Assembly (NCBI RefSeq): GCF_904849725.1
Contig: NC_058522.1
Coordinates: 229,747,084-229,811,083 of the forward strand
DNA from: Hordeum vulgare subsp. vulgare
Taxonomy: Eukaryota; Streptophyta; Magnoliopsida; Poales; Poaceae
Reading direction: 5' to 3'
DNA length: 64,000 nt
The translations under genes and the position numbers were made by a program. The notes under the pieces are model-generated. The model saw nothing but the letters and a program-made list of their open reading frames with translations, was not told the origin of the DNA and did not search any database. Below are positions 12,721 through 24,230 of this stretch, in pieces. Numbering within the stretch: the stretch's first letter is position 1; each line of letters begins with the position of its first letter.

Positions 12721-13708
12721 AAAACCGCACGGGTTGCCGTGAAAGGACCTATGGTAGACCTATCCACTTTATCTGGCTTTAACTGTAAAACTTCATATTG
12801 TTTTGATGAGTCATTTGACTCCAACTATAAACTGTTCAAAAATCAGAATGATGAATTATTTGCTAGATATGTTGGAACTAACTGCAGGGATGGTCTCCCT
12901 TTGAGGAAAATTTGGGTTCGCAAGAGCTGCCTAGAAAGTCTTGAGGTGAATGTCAACATGACACACCCATGACGAAAAGGAACCCGAGATCAAATTCCTC
13001 ATATGAACCAAATTCTTCAAATTCATCAAATTCTTCATATGGTCACAGATCTACACATGCTCATGCTAATGCTTGTGTTTCGCAGGGAAAACCTAAGGGT
13101 CATGAATATGTGCATTATTCTTCAAACCATTATGTTCACAAATCTTTGAAGAATTTTCTGCTTAATCATTTCAATGCTCTAACCCCTACTACGAAACGAA
13201 GTGCATTAGCTTCATTACCTCAATTCTCATATGCAGCCCATAGAATGATGAACTCTTTACCACCCTTGCAAATGTGGGTCGTGAAGAAAAAGCACTAATT
13301 ACTTATGCACGATCAGGTCTCAAGACGAACTTGAACATCTCATGAACTTGATGGGGACCTGATTAAATGCTTGAAAGGAAGCAAGATAATCATGATGAAA
13401 TGAATTATTAATTTCTATCGTCCTCATCCTTAATGAATCTATTTCTTCATTTGTACACTTGTGCCTCATGAATTTGATTAGTCATCCTCTTCACTCTGAA
13501 GTATATGAGTCCGTAAATTACAATAATTCGTCTGTAGGAAGAACCACCTAAAGCTACTAAGTGGGTTCTAGAAAGTGGATGCACCAATCACATGAATGGT
13601 GATGAGAACCTATTAATGGACTCGACACTTATTCCATCTCATCTCAAGCATATGTCCTATGCTAACAAAGGAAAAAAGCAAGGTACTCGGTCTAGGTAGG
13701 ATCAACAC
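12721..13708 (+). pseudogene. Copia gag-protease junction with protease relic
   Basis: A decayed stretch between gag and pol. At 13552-13620 a frame reads KWVLESGCTNHMNGD, the aspartic protease active-site region of Copia elements, normally W-[VI]-LDSGCTNHM. The catalytic Asp is changed to Glu (ESG), so even a repaired frame would probably be inactive. The 12969-13298 frame is Asn/Ser-rich and looks like linker sequence. Confidence 0.65.
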
Positions 13709-14653
13709 ATGGATAAAGTGATGCTTGTAGAATCCCTTGTATTCAACCTCATGTCAATATTAGTGCTTTGTGATCTTGATATTGTTGTCATCTTTGGCAA
13801 ACAGTGTTGCATTATGCTTATGGAATCTCACAAATCTAAAGTCTTAGAAGGACTTAGGAGAGGAGACTTGTGTATTGTTGATTTCTCTACATGTCCTCTC
13901 ACTTGCTCAAAAACTTCACATTTTTCTATTTTTTGTCGGCACGTTGCTTTTGTCTCTATCACAGATCCCACCGAAGTTGATGAAGCATTTATGGATCCTG
14001 AGTGCATTCAATCTATGCAAGAGGAATTGCATCGATTCAAGCTCAACATTGTGTGCGAACTTGTAAAGCAGTCTGATCCTCGCAAGCACAACATCATATG
14101 TACCAAGTGGATCTACCACAACAAGCAAGACGAAAATGGTCAAGTTGTCAGGAATAAGGCCCGTCTTGTAGCTCAGGGTTACACACACGTTGAGGGGATT
14201 GATTTTGATGAAACGTTTGCACATATGGCTAGAAATGAAGCTATTTACATATTACTTTCTTATGCTAACTATCACAATATCATCTTATATCAAATGGACG
14301 TCAAAAGTGCATTCCTCAATGGTAAGATTGAGGAAGAAGTACATGTTGCTCAACCCCCAAGTTTTGAAGATCCTAAGCATCTTGACAAAGTCTTCACACT
14401 CAACGAGGCCCTCTATGGCCTCAAACAGGCCCCTAGGGCATGGTATGACACTCTGAAGGAATTCCTCATGAAGAAATGCTTCAAACCCGATTCACTTGAC
14501 CCAACACTTTTCACAAAATCTTATGATGATGAATTATTTGTATGCCAAATATATGTGAAAAACATTACAATGACGAATTTAGCTACATGATGAGTCAAGA
14601 ATATCAAATGTCCATGATGGGGGAGATGAAATTCTTCTTAGGCCTTCAATTCG
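13709..14653 (+). pseudogene. Copia pol relic: pre-integrase fused to reverse transcriptase, integrase core missing
   Basis: One 293-residue frame (13709-14590) begins with the GAG-pre-integrase pattern (residues about 1-65, ending RRGDLCIVDFST). It jumps almost at once, from about residue 95, into the Copia reverse transcriptase domain (RVT_2): TKWIYHNKQDENGQVVRNKA, LYQMDVKSAFLNG (first catalytic Asp kept), ALYGLKQAPRAWYDTL. The integrase catalytic core expected between them is absent, so about 1 kb has been deleted in frame. The YVDD catalytic box is mutated to YVKN at the C-terminal end. A second frame from about 14589 continues with MSMMGEMKFFLGLQF. Non-functional. Confidence 0.85.
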
Positions 14654-14705
14654 TCAACAATGGAATGACATCTTCATCTCTCAAGACAAATACCTCAAGG
14701 ATATC

Positions 14706-15154
14706 GTGAAGAAATTTGGCATGCAAGACTGCAAAGGTGTCAAAATTCCGATACCGATAAACGACCACCTGTGCACTGATGAAAATGGTAAAGATTTCGA
14801 TGAAAAGGTATATCGCTCCATGATTGGATCTTATTGTACTTATTGGAATCTAGGCCAGATATTATGCTTAGTGTTTGCATGTGTGCCCGATTCCAAGCAA
14901 CACCGAAGGAATCACACCATAAGGTTGTGGAGCATATTCTTCGATATATATCTCACACACCAACACTTGGATTGTGGTACCCGAAGGGATCAAATTTGGA
15001 TCTTATTGGACATCCTGACTCTGGCTATGCCGGAGATCGCATGGATTACAAGTCTACTTCTGGCACATGCCATTTCCTCGGACTATCCCTGGTCTGTTGG
15101 TACTCAAAGAAGCAAAACTGTGTGATACCATCTATAGCTGAAGCTGAGCACAGA
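14706..15154 (+). pseudogene. Copia RNase H relic, truncated by a Gypsy LTR
   Basis: Two overlapping frames carry the end of a Copia polyprotein. MKKFGMQDCKGVKIPIPIND starts at 14706. After a frameshift near 14830 the frame reads SRPDIMLSVCMCARFQATP, DSGYAGDRMDYKSTSGTCHF and CWYSKKQNCVIPSIAEAEH, the usual end of the Copia RNase H domain (SLSTAEAEY). Homology stops at 15154 where the minus-strand Gypsy LTR begins. The 3' part and 3' LTR of this Copia are not found nearby. Confidence 0.8.
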
Positions 15155-16662
15155 TGACCCACAAGTACATGGGATAAATCGTAGTCCTTTCAATAAGTAA
15201 GAGTGTCGAACCCAATGAGGAGCAGAAGAAAATGATAAGTAGTTTAGCATGGTATTCTCTGCAAGTGCTGTGAATAACGATGATAGATAGTTTTGTAGCA
15301 AGATAATTAATAACACGTGAAAAGTAACAATAGTAGCAATTGTGCAACGAGATAGCACAATCCTTTTTGCAGCAAAGGACAAGCCTGTAATTACTCTTAT
15401 ATGAAGCAAGTGCTCCCAGGGACACATAGGAATTTCCGTCTAGTCATGTTCACCATGTTGAGTTGATTCATGGTCGTTACTTTGATAGTTTGATATGTGG
15501 GTGGACCCAAGGTGTTGTTCTTACTTGAACAAACAACCCACTTATGATTACACCCTCTTGCAAGCATCGACAACTATGAGAAAATAATTAAGTTAAATCT
15601 AACCATAGCATGCAACATATGGATCCAAATTCGCCCCTTATGAAATAACGCATAAACTAGGGTTTACGCTTCTGTCACTCTAGAAACCCATCATCTACTT
15701 ATTACTCCACAGTGAATTCCCTTAGGCCCATAACGTCGTGAAGTGTTGTGTAGTCTACGTTAACACGACACCACTAAGAGAAGCAACAACATAAATATCA
15801 TCACAATATCGAACGAATACCACCTTCACATGATTACTTATAACAAGACTTCTCCCACGTACCCAGGAACAAAAGTTAATTCTCACACATCATCAACATG
15901 TTCAAGATCAGAGGCGTAATACTGATGATTAAGGATCTGAACGAAATATCTTCCACCAAATAAACCAAAAAGCATCAACTACGAGATGTAATCAACACTA
16001 CTAGTAACCCACAGGTACCAATCTGAGGTTTTGAGACAAACATTGAATACAAGAGATGAACTAGGGTTTGAGATGAGATGGTGCTGGTGAATATGTTGAT
16101 GAATATTGGTCCTCCCATGAAAGAGGAAGCGTTGATGATGACGATGGCTTCAATCTCCCCCTCACATAGAGAAGTTTCCCTCGCAGAATCGATCTACCAA
16201 AGAGAAGAAGGGCATGCGCCCAGGGTTCTGCCTCGAGACGACGATGCCTCATCCCTAAAGTCTTTTCTTATTTTTTTTTCTCGGTCAAAACACACCTTAT
16301 AGAAGAAGAGGGACTCCACGGGACCTGCCAGGGGCCCACAAGCTAACATGGCACGACCAGGGGGTGGCGCGCCCTGTTGTCTTGTGGCCAGCAGGTGCCC
16401 CCTATGGTATATTTTTGGACCAATAATTCACATATATTCCACAATAATTTTCCGTGAAGTTTTAGGTCATTTGGAGTCCACTGATTTTTCAGCCTTTTTC
16501 TTGGTTTTCAGGTCGAGAATTCCAGTTTCCGGTAATTTCCCCTCTGTGATGTACCTTGTAAATTCAGAGAGAAAAGGCATAATAATTGTATCATAATGTG
16601 GAATACTGGACAAGCGTAACATAAATATCAATTGAAAATCATAATGCAAAATGGACGTATAA
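15155..16662 (-). mobile_element. 3' LTR of a minus-strand Gypsy element
   Basis: On the minus strand the LTR starts TTATACGTCCATTTTGCATT (the family start is TGATACGTCC, so TG has decayed to TT) and ends CTTGTGGGTCA (1508 bp). The polypurine stretch AAGCTTGTGGGAGT lies just before it at 16663-16676. The U3 part contains a GC-rich block at about 16318-16412 with GGGGGTGGCGCGCCCTG. The LTR interrupts the Copia RNase H at 15154. Family name not assigned. Confidence 0.75.
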
Positions 16663-18191
16663 ACTCCCACAAGCTTAGACCTTGCTAGTCCTCAAACGAA
16701 AGCCGAGCTCGATAATAATGACCACATAATTTAAGAGAGAGAGGTGTCGATAACAAAAAAATACGTACATGAGAGCATCATCAATACTAAGATAGCCATA
16801 AGTTTTCAATCAAATGACTTCTCATAAACGAGTAACAACCTATCCAAAATAATTGAAATATGAAGCATAAAATTTATTAACAATCAACAAACTATGTTCT
16901 TAGGCATTAAGACAATCACAATTCATCATATTTCACAGAAGAGTCTATGTAAGATCTTTCATTTTAGCAAGTTCACATACTCAAATATCATTGCATATTT
17001 TTGGAGCTAATGTTACAATCAGACACATATGAATATAGGGGCTTTATTGCTTTTGCCACCCAACTCATTTACCTCAAGGATAATGTCCAAAATAATGAAT
17101 CATGATCACCTACATCCAACTAGATATATATATCTGGATCTTTCCCCAACACATCATGCTTGCCAACTAGATAATTAATAGGTAGGAATAGGGATAAACA
17201 TTTATTGAGTATTGCATAAAAGTAAATACATGAAAGTAAAAGATAGGTCCTTCGTAGAGGAAAGTAGAGGTTTTCATGCGCTTTTTAATTTAGGATGTGC
17301 AAACTCTTATTCTAAAGGAACATCATTTTATCTTGCCCCTTATGATAAAAAAATTTATTATGCAGTTTGTCGCTTTTATTTCTTAGCCATCACAAGATCG
17401 TACAAAGCTTATTAACCCTTACAATAAAATATCATACATGTTTAGGAGCATTTTTTATTGCTTTGTACATCAATGAGAACTTACTAGCGGGATCTCATTC
17501 AATCCATAGGTTGGTATGTTGGACTCTTATGGAAAGAAACTCGATTTAAGGGTTATGGATGCACAAGTATTATCTCTACTTAGTGCAAATTTTTGGGCTA
17601 GCAAATGATCTAAAGCAAGAACCACATGTTAAAGGATCCATGACAATATTACTTCTATGTGGATGCAAGGAAACATAACCATTACCCTCCCTTCCTTGTC
17701 CAACATCAACACTTAGATCATTGTATAATATTAGATGGGGTCTCACAATCATAAGAGATACCCAAGATAGTATATTTGTATGTGAATCTACTTTCCTCTA
17801 TCATAATTTTGCATGGATTGCATCAATGACTAATGCCATGTTTGTTCACTCCCAACAACTTTTATCTATCATAGTTTTTCTATGTGAAGTCATTACTCCC
17901 CATAGGATTAGCATATGATTTTCTCTATTCCTTTTATTTCAATGCTATGATTGATGCATGACCGTAAAGCAAGAAAAGCAAACTAATATTTATTTTATAT
18001 AACTCTCACACTCGATTACAAAGATATATAGATCTCAAAGAAAAGCAAAACTGAATTTTATCTCTCTAAATCACGATATAATTAAGGATCAAACTCAGAT
18101 TGATTATAATGGTAAAAGTGATGGTGATACGACACCGGGGCACCTCCCCCAAGCTTGGAACAAGATAAGAGTGGTGCCCATACCCATGTAC
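16663..18191 (-). mobile_element. 3' untranslated region of the minus-strand Gypsy
   Basis: AT-rich sequence between the extra ORF and the 3' LTR of this element. Only short chance frames occur and I see no gene. A second purine-rich GCTTGGGGGAGGTGCCC (minus strand, about 18140-18156) lies shortly after the ORF, as is common in these elements. Confidence 0.6.
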
Positions 18192-18656
18192 TCAAGTGTC
18201 CTTCTTGGGTGAGGGTGGTGATGATTTAATCCTTTTTGCAATGATGCTCCTTAGGATACAGATCGCCTCACTGAGCTTGCGAACTTCTCGGTTAAGGTCT
18301 AGATTCTCCTTGCAAAGTTCGCGGGTGACGAACATTCCTCGTTCCATCAAAGGATGTGTTTTACTGGAGGAGGCCGCAGTACTGTCTACATGCATACGAC
18401 GATAAGGGGTAAAACATGTATTGGAAGGTGTATCCTTGTTTGGTAAGATTGACTTTTTGAATTCCACGTGCATATAACCTAGTTGAGGCACAGGCACTTC
18501 TTCTTCATCATCATCACTTGAAGGCTCAATCCTTTTTATGTCGGCCTCCACTTCTTTTTCTGTTGACCACCCATAAGGATCCACATCCCCATAGACTCGG
18601 GGATTGGCAATGAGATCTAAAATGTCAATTTCTCTGTCTGAGTCTTGTGATGACAT
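18192..18656 (-). CDS. Extra ORF downstream of integrase in the minus-strand Gypsy (154 aa, unknown function)
   Basis: An intact 154-residue frame starting MSSQDSDREIDILDLIANP. It has an acidic stretch (PSSDDDEEE, residues about 46-54), a Ser/Thr-rich middle, a Leu/Glu-rich segment around residues 108-140 that could form a short coiled coil, and a basic Pro/Ser tail (KSSPPSPKKDT). I see no signal peptide or membrane segment, so it does not look like an envelope protein. It lies between the integrase relic and the 3' LTR, the position of the extra or env-like ORF of Athila-lineage Gypsy elements. The upstream region resembles the element's own LTR. It is open although the integrase is broken. 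No function is proposed. Confidence 0.55.
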   Translation of the reverse strand: MSSQDSDREIDILDLIANPRVYGDVDPYGWSTEKEVEADIKRIEPSSDDDEEEVPVPQLGYMHVEFKKSILPNKDTPSNTCFTPYRRMHVDSTAASSSKTHPLMERGMFVTRELCKENLDLNREVRKLSEAICILRSIIAKRIKSSPPSPKKDT

Positions 18657-18985
18657 ATTGCCTCCAAATCAGTCAAGAAAATAGACCGAAACAAGAACAG
18701 AGAAGAAACTTGCGATGTGGTGGTCAAAATAGATGGGAGTATATATAATGATTTTTTTTCTAGGTCACAATACAAGCCTAGGAAGAAAACGGAGTCCGAG
18801 AGGCACACGAGGTGCCCACAAGCTAACAGAGCACACCTAAGGGGGTGGGCGCGCCCTGTTGGCTTGTGGCTCCCTCGTGGGTCCCCTGACTCGTTTTTTC
18901 TTTCTAAAATACCAAAACCAACCGAACAATTTTTTTGGAATTTTTGGGGTCGGTTTACTTACCAAATCACATACCTACCCCTTTT
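18657..18985 (-). promoter_or_regulatory. LTR-like leader with TATA box upstream of the extra ORF
   Basis: Read on the minus strand, this segment has the same order of blocks as the U3 part of the element's own LTR (16250-16500): CACAAGCCAACAGGGCGCGCC, a GGTGGGCGCGCC-type block, TTAGCTTGTGGGC, then a TATA-like ATTATATATACTC (about 18738-18750) roughly 90 bp before the ATG at 18656. The plus-strand forms are CCCACAAGCTAACAGAGCAC here and CCCACAAGCTAACATGGCAC in the LTR. This suggests an internal promoter derived from an LTR. Promoter activity is inferred. Confidence 0.5.
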
Positions 18986-20345
18986 TCAGGTTTCTAGGGT
19001 GTTCCAAAAGGTCTCTATTATGTGTTGTTCCCGTGTCATGACTTGAACAATATTAGTTTCAATATTAACGGGGGTACGTGCAATGTAGTGTTTAATTCTT
19101 TGCCCATTCACCACTCTCAGGTTTGTGTGATCGGAATTGTTGATCTTGATAGCACCAGAAGGATATACTTCTTCGACGATATAAGGTCCTTCCCATTTGG
19201 AGAGAAGCATACCTAAAAAATATGTGAAACGAGAATTGTACGAAAGAACAAGGTCTCCTACATTGAATTATCGTTTTTGGATTCTGTTTTTATGCCATCT
19301 TTTAACCTTTTCTTTAAACAACTTGGCATTTTCATTAGCTTCTGTCCTCCATTCATCTAATGAGCTAATATCAAATAACCTATTTTCACCAGCAAGTTTG
19401 AAATCATAGTTAAGTTCTTTAATTGTCGAATAAGCTTTTTGTTCTAACTCTAGAGGTAAATGACATGCTTTCCCATATACCATTTTATATGGAGACATTC
19501 CCATGGGGTTTTTATAAGCAATTATATAAGCCCACAGAGCATCATCAAGTTTCTTAGACCAATTCTTTCTAGATCTATTAACAGTGTTTTGCAAGATCAA
19601 TGTTATTGCTCGGTTCTCAACTCAACTTGACCGCTAGGCTAAGGATTATAAGTGATGCAATTCTATGGTTAGCATCACACTTAGCTATAAGTTTATAGAA
19701 AGCACCATGAATAAAATTTGAACCACCATGAGTCATTAAATATCTAGGGACTCCAAACCTCGACAAAATAACATCTTTAAGCATTTTAATAGAAGTGTAA
19801 TGATCAGCACTACTAGTTGGAATAGCTTGTACCCACTTAGTAACGTAATCAACAACAACTAAAATATGAGTATAACCATTAGAGGAAGGAAAATGACCCA
19901 TATAATCAAAACCCCAAACAACAAATGGTTCTATAGCAAGTGAATAATTCAAAGGAATTTTCTGGCCTCTACCAATGTTACCAATTCTTTGACATTCATC
20001 ACAACAAAGGACATACTTATGGGCATCCTTGAAAAGAGTAGGACAATAAAAACTGGATTGTAATACCTTGTGTGTAGTTATATCACCAGCGGGTGCCCTC
20101 CGTAGGCCTCGGAATGACACTTCTGTAGGATCTGTTCCTGTTCATGCTCACGTACACAACGTGTAATAACAACATATACTCCTACTTTATAAAATGTGGG
20201 TCATCCCAAAAGTAATATCTTATATCGTAGAAGAACTTTTTCTTTTGTTGGTAGGTAAAGCTAGGTGGTATATGTTTAGCAACAATGTAATTAGTATAAT
20301 CTACATACCAAGGAGTATTATAGGAAGCATTTATAACAGCTAATT
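18986..20345 (-). pseudogene. Gypsy integrase relic (end of pol)
   Basis: Three minus-strand frames cover the end of a Gypsy polyprotein. Near 20345-20130: NTPWYVDYTNYIVA and YQQKKKFFYDIRYYFWDDP, the stretch before integrase. At 20120-19617: CDECQRIGNIG (zinc-finger cysteines) and the catalytic core with VWGFDYMGHFP and FGVPRYLMTHGGSNF, where the second catalytic Asp of the usual SDGGSHF is replaced by His. At 19600-19268: ALWAYIIAYKNPMGMSPYKMVYGKACHLPLELE. At 19210-18986: the C-terminal KWEGPYIVEEVYPSGAIKI module. Frameshifts separate the parts. It is cut at 20347 by the Sirevirus-like insertion, and reverse transcriptase and gag are absent. Confidence 0.88.
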
Positions 20346-20347
20346 GG

Positions 20348-21839
20348 CGAACACACATATGCTCCCTTGGAGGTTTTGATAATTCGTGACAAGATACATT
20401 GTCTCTTGGACTAATATTTTTATCTAGTGTATTTAAGAAATAGTCAACACCGAATATTGGCTAACGATTGTGAGGAGAATACCCTAGGAAGTAAAGGAAT
20501 ATGATTGGCCAAGCTTCAAGCTTCAAGACTATACATTTTATATTTTGTGAGAAATCACATTTGAGTCCATAGGAAAGCCAATACTATTAAAAGGGGATGA
20601 GGTGACTATGATGATCTGGTTGATCAAGTGCTTAGAGATTAGCCACCAAAAATACTCATGAAATTCTCCCACAAATATTATGTCCTAACCACAAAGTCAA
20701 ATTGGGTGCCACCAAGCTTTCCATTTCGGTCCAACCGAGTTTACCCTAGACAGATCCATAGACAAACCCTAGAATCTCGATAGCACCAAATCCAGTTTCG
20801 GTGCAACCGAAAACAATGTCCAACCTACTGATGTCGATTTGTAAAAAATCAGAATTCCCGATTTTAGGAAATCGAAGTCACAAAGTTTGCCATGTTCCTG
20901 GGCCAGGTAAAATCGTACCCTCCAAGAATTCCATATTAGTCTCATCGAAACGCCAAAATTTGCCACATTTTGCACTAGTCGGTGCCACCGAGTTGGGCAA
21001 TAATGTTGTAACTGTTAGATTATTGGAGATGCCTATATATACCCCTCCACCAAACTTTCTTCGCAGAAGAAGCACTCAGAATGAACCAACATTTTCTCCA
21101 TCCATTTTTCTGAGAGATAGCCACCTACTCATGCGTTGAGATCAAGATATCCCATTCCTACCATATGAATCTTGATTTCTAGCCTCCCCAAGTCGCTTTC
21201 CACCCAATCAATCTCTTCTACACATGCCAAATATGTAAGAGAGAGACTTATTGTTGGGGAGACTATCTTTTAAAGCACAAGAGCAAGGAGTTCATCATAC
21301 TACCACATCTATTACCTTTTGGAGAGTGGTGTCTCCTTGATTGGTTTGGTGTCGCTTGGGAGCGTCCTACTTCATGTTGTGGAGTTGAACCAAGAAGTAT
21401 GTAAGGGAAAGGATATCACCAACTTCGTGAAGATCTACCACGAGTGATGCTAGTCCTTCATGGACGTAAGCCATGGTGGAATAGACAAGGTTGCTTCTCC
21501 GTGGACCCTTGGCAGGTTGAGACCTCCATGGACTCTCGCGGTTGTTACCCTCCGTGGGTTTTACTCTCCATTAACGTGGATGTACGATAGTACCACCTAT
21601 TGGAACCACGCCAAAAATATCCATGTGATCTTTGCGTTTGATCTTCCTAACTCTACTCCTTACCTTCTTGTGTATGTATTTACTTTCCACTGTTATACTC
21701 ATAGACTTGCATGTGTATGGTGTGCTTGACTTGCTATAAATGCTAAAATTTGCTAACAACTAATATTGGGAAAAGGTTAGGTTTTGATTTTGTCAAGTAG
21801 TCTATTCCCCCTCTAGACATCCCTTCTAGTGATCCCACA
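20348..21839 (+). mobile_element. 5' LTR of a Sirevirus-like Copia element
   Basis: A direct repeat of 27670-29181. The start is decayed (CGAACACACATATGCTCCC against TGAAAGCACATATGCTCCC in the 3' LTR). It ends TCCCTTCTAGTGATCCCACA directly before a primer binding site. Length is 1492 bp. A TATA box (CTATATATACCCC) lies at about 21033-21045. Upstream are short near-palindromes such as CGGTCCAACCG, TTCGGTGCAACCGAA and TCGGTGCCACCGA. The two LTRs differ considerably, so the insertion is old. Confidence 0.82.
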
Positions 21840-21841
21840 AT

Positions 21842-21853
21842 TGGTATGAGAGC
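21842..21853 (+). other. Primer binding site of the Sirevirus-like Copia
   Basis: TGGTATGAGAGC lies two bases after the 5' LTR. It matches the usual Copia primer site for initiator methionine tRNA (TGGTATCAGAGC) except for one base. Confidence 0.8.
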
Positions 21854-21894
21854 TTTGGTCTCCATAGCCTTGGTTTAATCACCATTGGAGGAAG

Positions 21895-22505
21895 ATGGAT
21901 GTGTCTATTTTGGGGAACCTTAGTTGTAGAGTTCCTATTATCAATGGGGAGTACTATAGTGCAAGTATATTGAAAACCCCTATGTGCCTCCCATTGATCC
22001 CTTATATCCTTCTCACGAGGAAGAATTTGATATGCTTTGCAATCTTAAAACTGTTAATCTTATCATTAGAGGGTTGCCAAGAATTGTGCTTAATCAAATG
22101 AAGAACTTTGAGTGTGCTTATACATTGTGAAGATTTGGAGAAAAGATATCCCAATTATTCCTTGAAAAATCTTGCTGTCATTTTCCATAAATCTATTGTC
22201 TTTCACAAAATGAAGCCCAATGATGCAAACTTTGACAAGTACTTGTTTGAGCTTGGTGACCTCATGCGTGCTAAAGGAGATTCATTACCATCAATAACAT
22301 CATTGTTGAAGCTATTCACATTCATAAACTTGAACATTGTTATGGTCAAAATTCTAACGAATCTATTGATTATTGTGTCGAGGATATTCCATTTGACGAT
22401 GACAATGTGGACTATGGCTACTACGATGAGGACAATAGGTTTGACATCGAATGTGAGAAGGCCATGAGGAGCCTAAGTCTTATGGGTAAGCTTATAGACA
22501 ACATG
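21895..22505 (+). pseudogene. Copia gag relic of the Sirevirus-like element
   Basis: Two broken frames encode the start of gag. MDVSILGNLSCRVPIINGEY begins at 21895 and is followed by a frameshifted stretch. From 22108 it continues with YPNYSLKNLAVIFHKSIVF, NFDKYLFELGDLMRAKGDS and, in another frame, DDDNVDYGYYDEDNRFDIE. The zinc-knuckle part of gag and the first half of the protease appear deleted near 22490-22510. Confidence 0.75.
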
Positions 22506-24230
22506 CACTAATCACATGACCGGGGATAGAGACATGTTTCAAGATATCACACCAAACAATGGACCATGAAGGTATGTGAATTTTGGAGACAACTCCAAGG
22601 GTAAGGTACTAGGTCTTGGTAAGGTGGCCACATCTCATGATAGTTCCATTCAAAATGTCATGCTTGTTGAATCCCTTGGCTAAAATCTTCTTTTCATATC
22701 TAGACAAGTGGACTTTGGTTCAAATGTGCTATTTACTAAAGTTGATTGCCAATTTTTTCGTTAAGACAATCATAACATGGTATTTACCAATTTTTGTAGA
22801 GGTGACCTATACATTGTCAATTTCACTAAAAAAATCAAAACTCGATGTCTTATTGCAAAATCATCTAAAGGTTGGTTATGGCATAGAAGGCTAGGATATG
22901 TTGGTATGTGTAATCTAGACAAGCTAATCAAAGATTATCATATTCTTGGTGTTAAAGATGTTATCTTTGACAAATATAGACTTTGTAGTACTTATAAAGT
23001 AGGGAAACAAGTAGGTGGAAGTCAACCCCTGAAGAACATCATGACTACGAGAAGACTACTCGAGTTGCTTCACATGGATCTATTTGGTCCCAATGCTTAC
23101 AAGATACTTAGTGGAAATTCTCTTGGTCTAGTTATTGTTGATGATTTTTCCATATTTGCATGGGTATTCTTCCTTTATGAGAAGTCGCACGTACAAAATT
23201 TCTTCAAGAACTTCGTTCGAAAAGCCCAAAATCAGTTTGAAGTGAAAATCAAGAAAGTTCAGAGCGACAACGGATCATAGTTCAAGAACACAAATGTGGA
23301 TACTTTTGTTGATGAAGAAGGTATCTCACATGTGTTCTCGGCTACGTACACACTTCAACAAAATGGGGTTGTTGAGAGGAAGGACCGGACTCTCATAGAG
23401 ATGGCTAGAACGATGTTCGACGAATACAAGATGCCAAGACACTTTTGGGTAGAAGCTGTGGAAACAACTTGACGTGCCACAAACCGACTCTACCTTCACA
23501 AGCTTCTCGGTAAAACAGAATACGAGCTACTCACCAGTAACAAACCCCAAGTTGGATACTTTCGGATATTTGGCATAAAGTGCTACATTCTTGATAAGCA
23601 TCATCATTCTAAATTTTCTCCTAAAACTCATGTAGGTTTCCTACTTGGTTACAGATCAAACTCTCATACTTACCATTTCTACAACAACTTCACTCAAAAA
23701 GTTGAAGAGATGGTAGATGTGAAGTTTGATGAATCTAATGGTTCACAAGTCGAACAATTGTCAAATGATGTAGGAGATAAGGAACCCTTGGAAGCCATTC
23801 AGGATTTGTCCATCAACAAGATTCGTCCCAAGGAGGTGAAGGAAATTATTTCATCAACACAAGTGGAAGCTCCTACTTCGTGTCAAGGCGAACCACAAAA
23901 TGACATGGAGGAATCCACAAGCGATGCACGACAAGATGAACAGGGGGAAGAAGTACATCGAGATGATCCAACTCAACCTCCTGCACCACCACCTCAAGGA
24001 GACGAAACCTTCAATGACAACGAAGAAGAAGAAGATGATGAGGAAGCTCCACCATCCAACAAGCAAAATGTATCACGAGTTCGAGCACGAGTGAATAAGA
24101 ATCATCCGCTAGATCAAATCTTCGATTACATACAAACCAGGAGAATCACTCACTCTAAAATTTGTTTAGCTAACTTTTGGGAATAGTACTCATTCATATC
24201 GAGAATTGAGCCTATGAAGGTACACAAAGC
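22506..24230 (+). pseudogene. Protease-integrase part of the Sirevirus-like Copia polyprotein
   Basis: After a deletion, the frame resumes in the protease at TCTNHMTGDRDMFQDITP (22508-22560), with the preceding active-site Asp lost. Then come GAG-pre-integrase (RGDLYIVNFTKKIK) and the integrase zinc finger (WLWHRRLGYV...CSTYKVGKQ, degenerate), followed by the integrase core: LLHMDLFGPN (first Asp), GLVIVDDFS, and NGVVERKDRTLIEMARTMF (Glu). An in-frame TAG at 23278-23280 and a TGA near 23470 break it. The C-terminal part is acidic (EEEEDDEEAPPSNKQ). The frame stays mostly open to 24186. Confidence 0.87.

Noticed and set aside
22108..22467. Possible host gene
   Set aside because: Its first residues match Copia gag style and it lies between the primer site and protease of the Sirevirus-like element.
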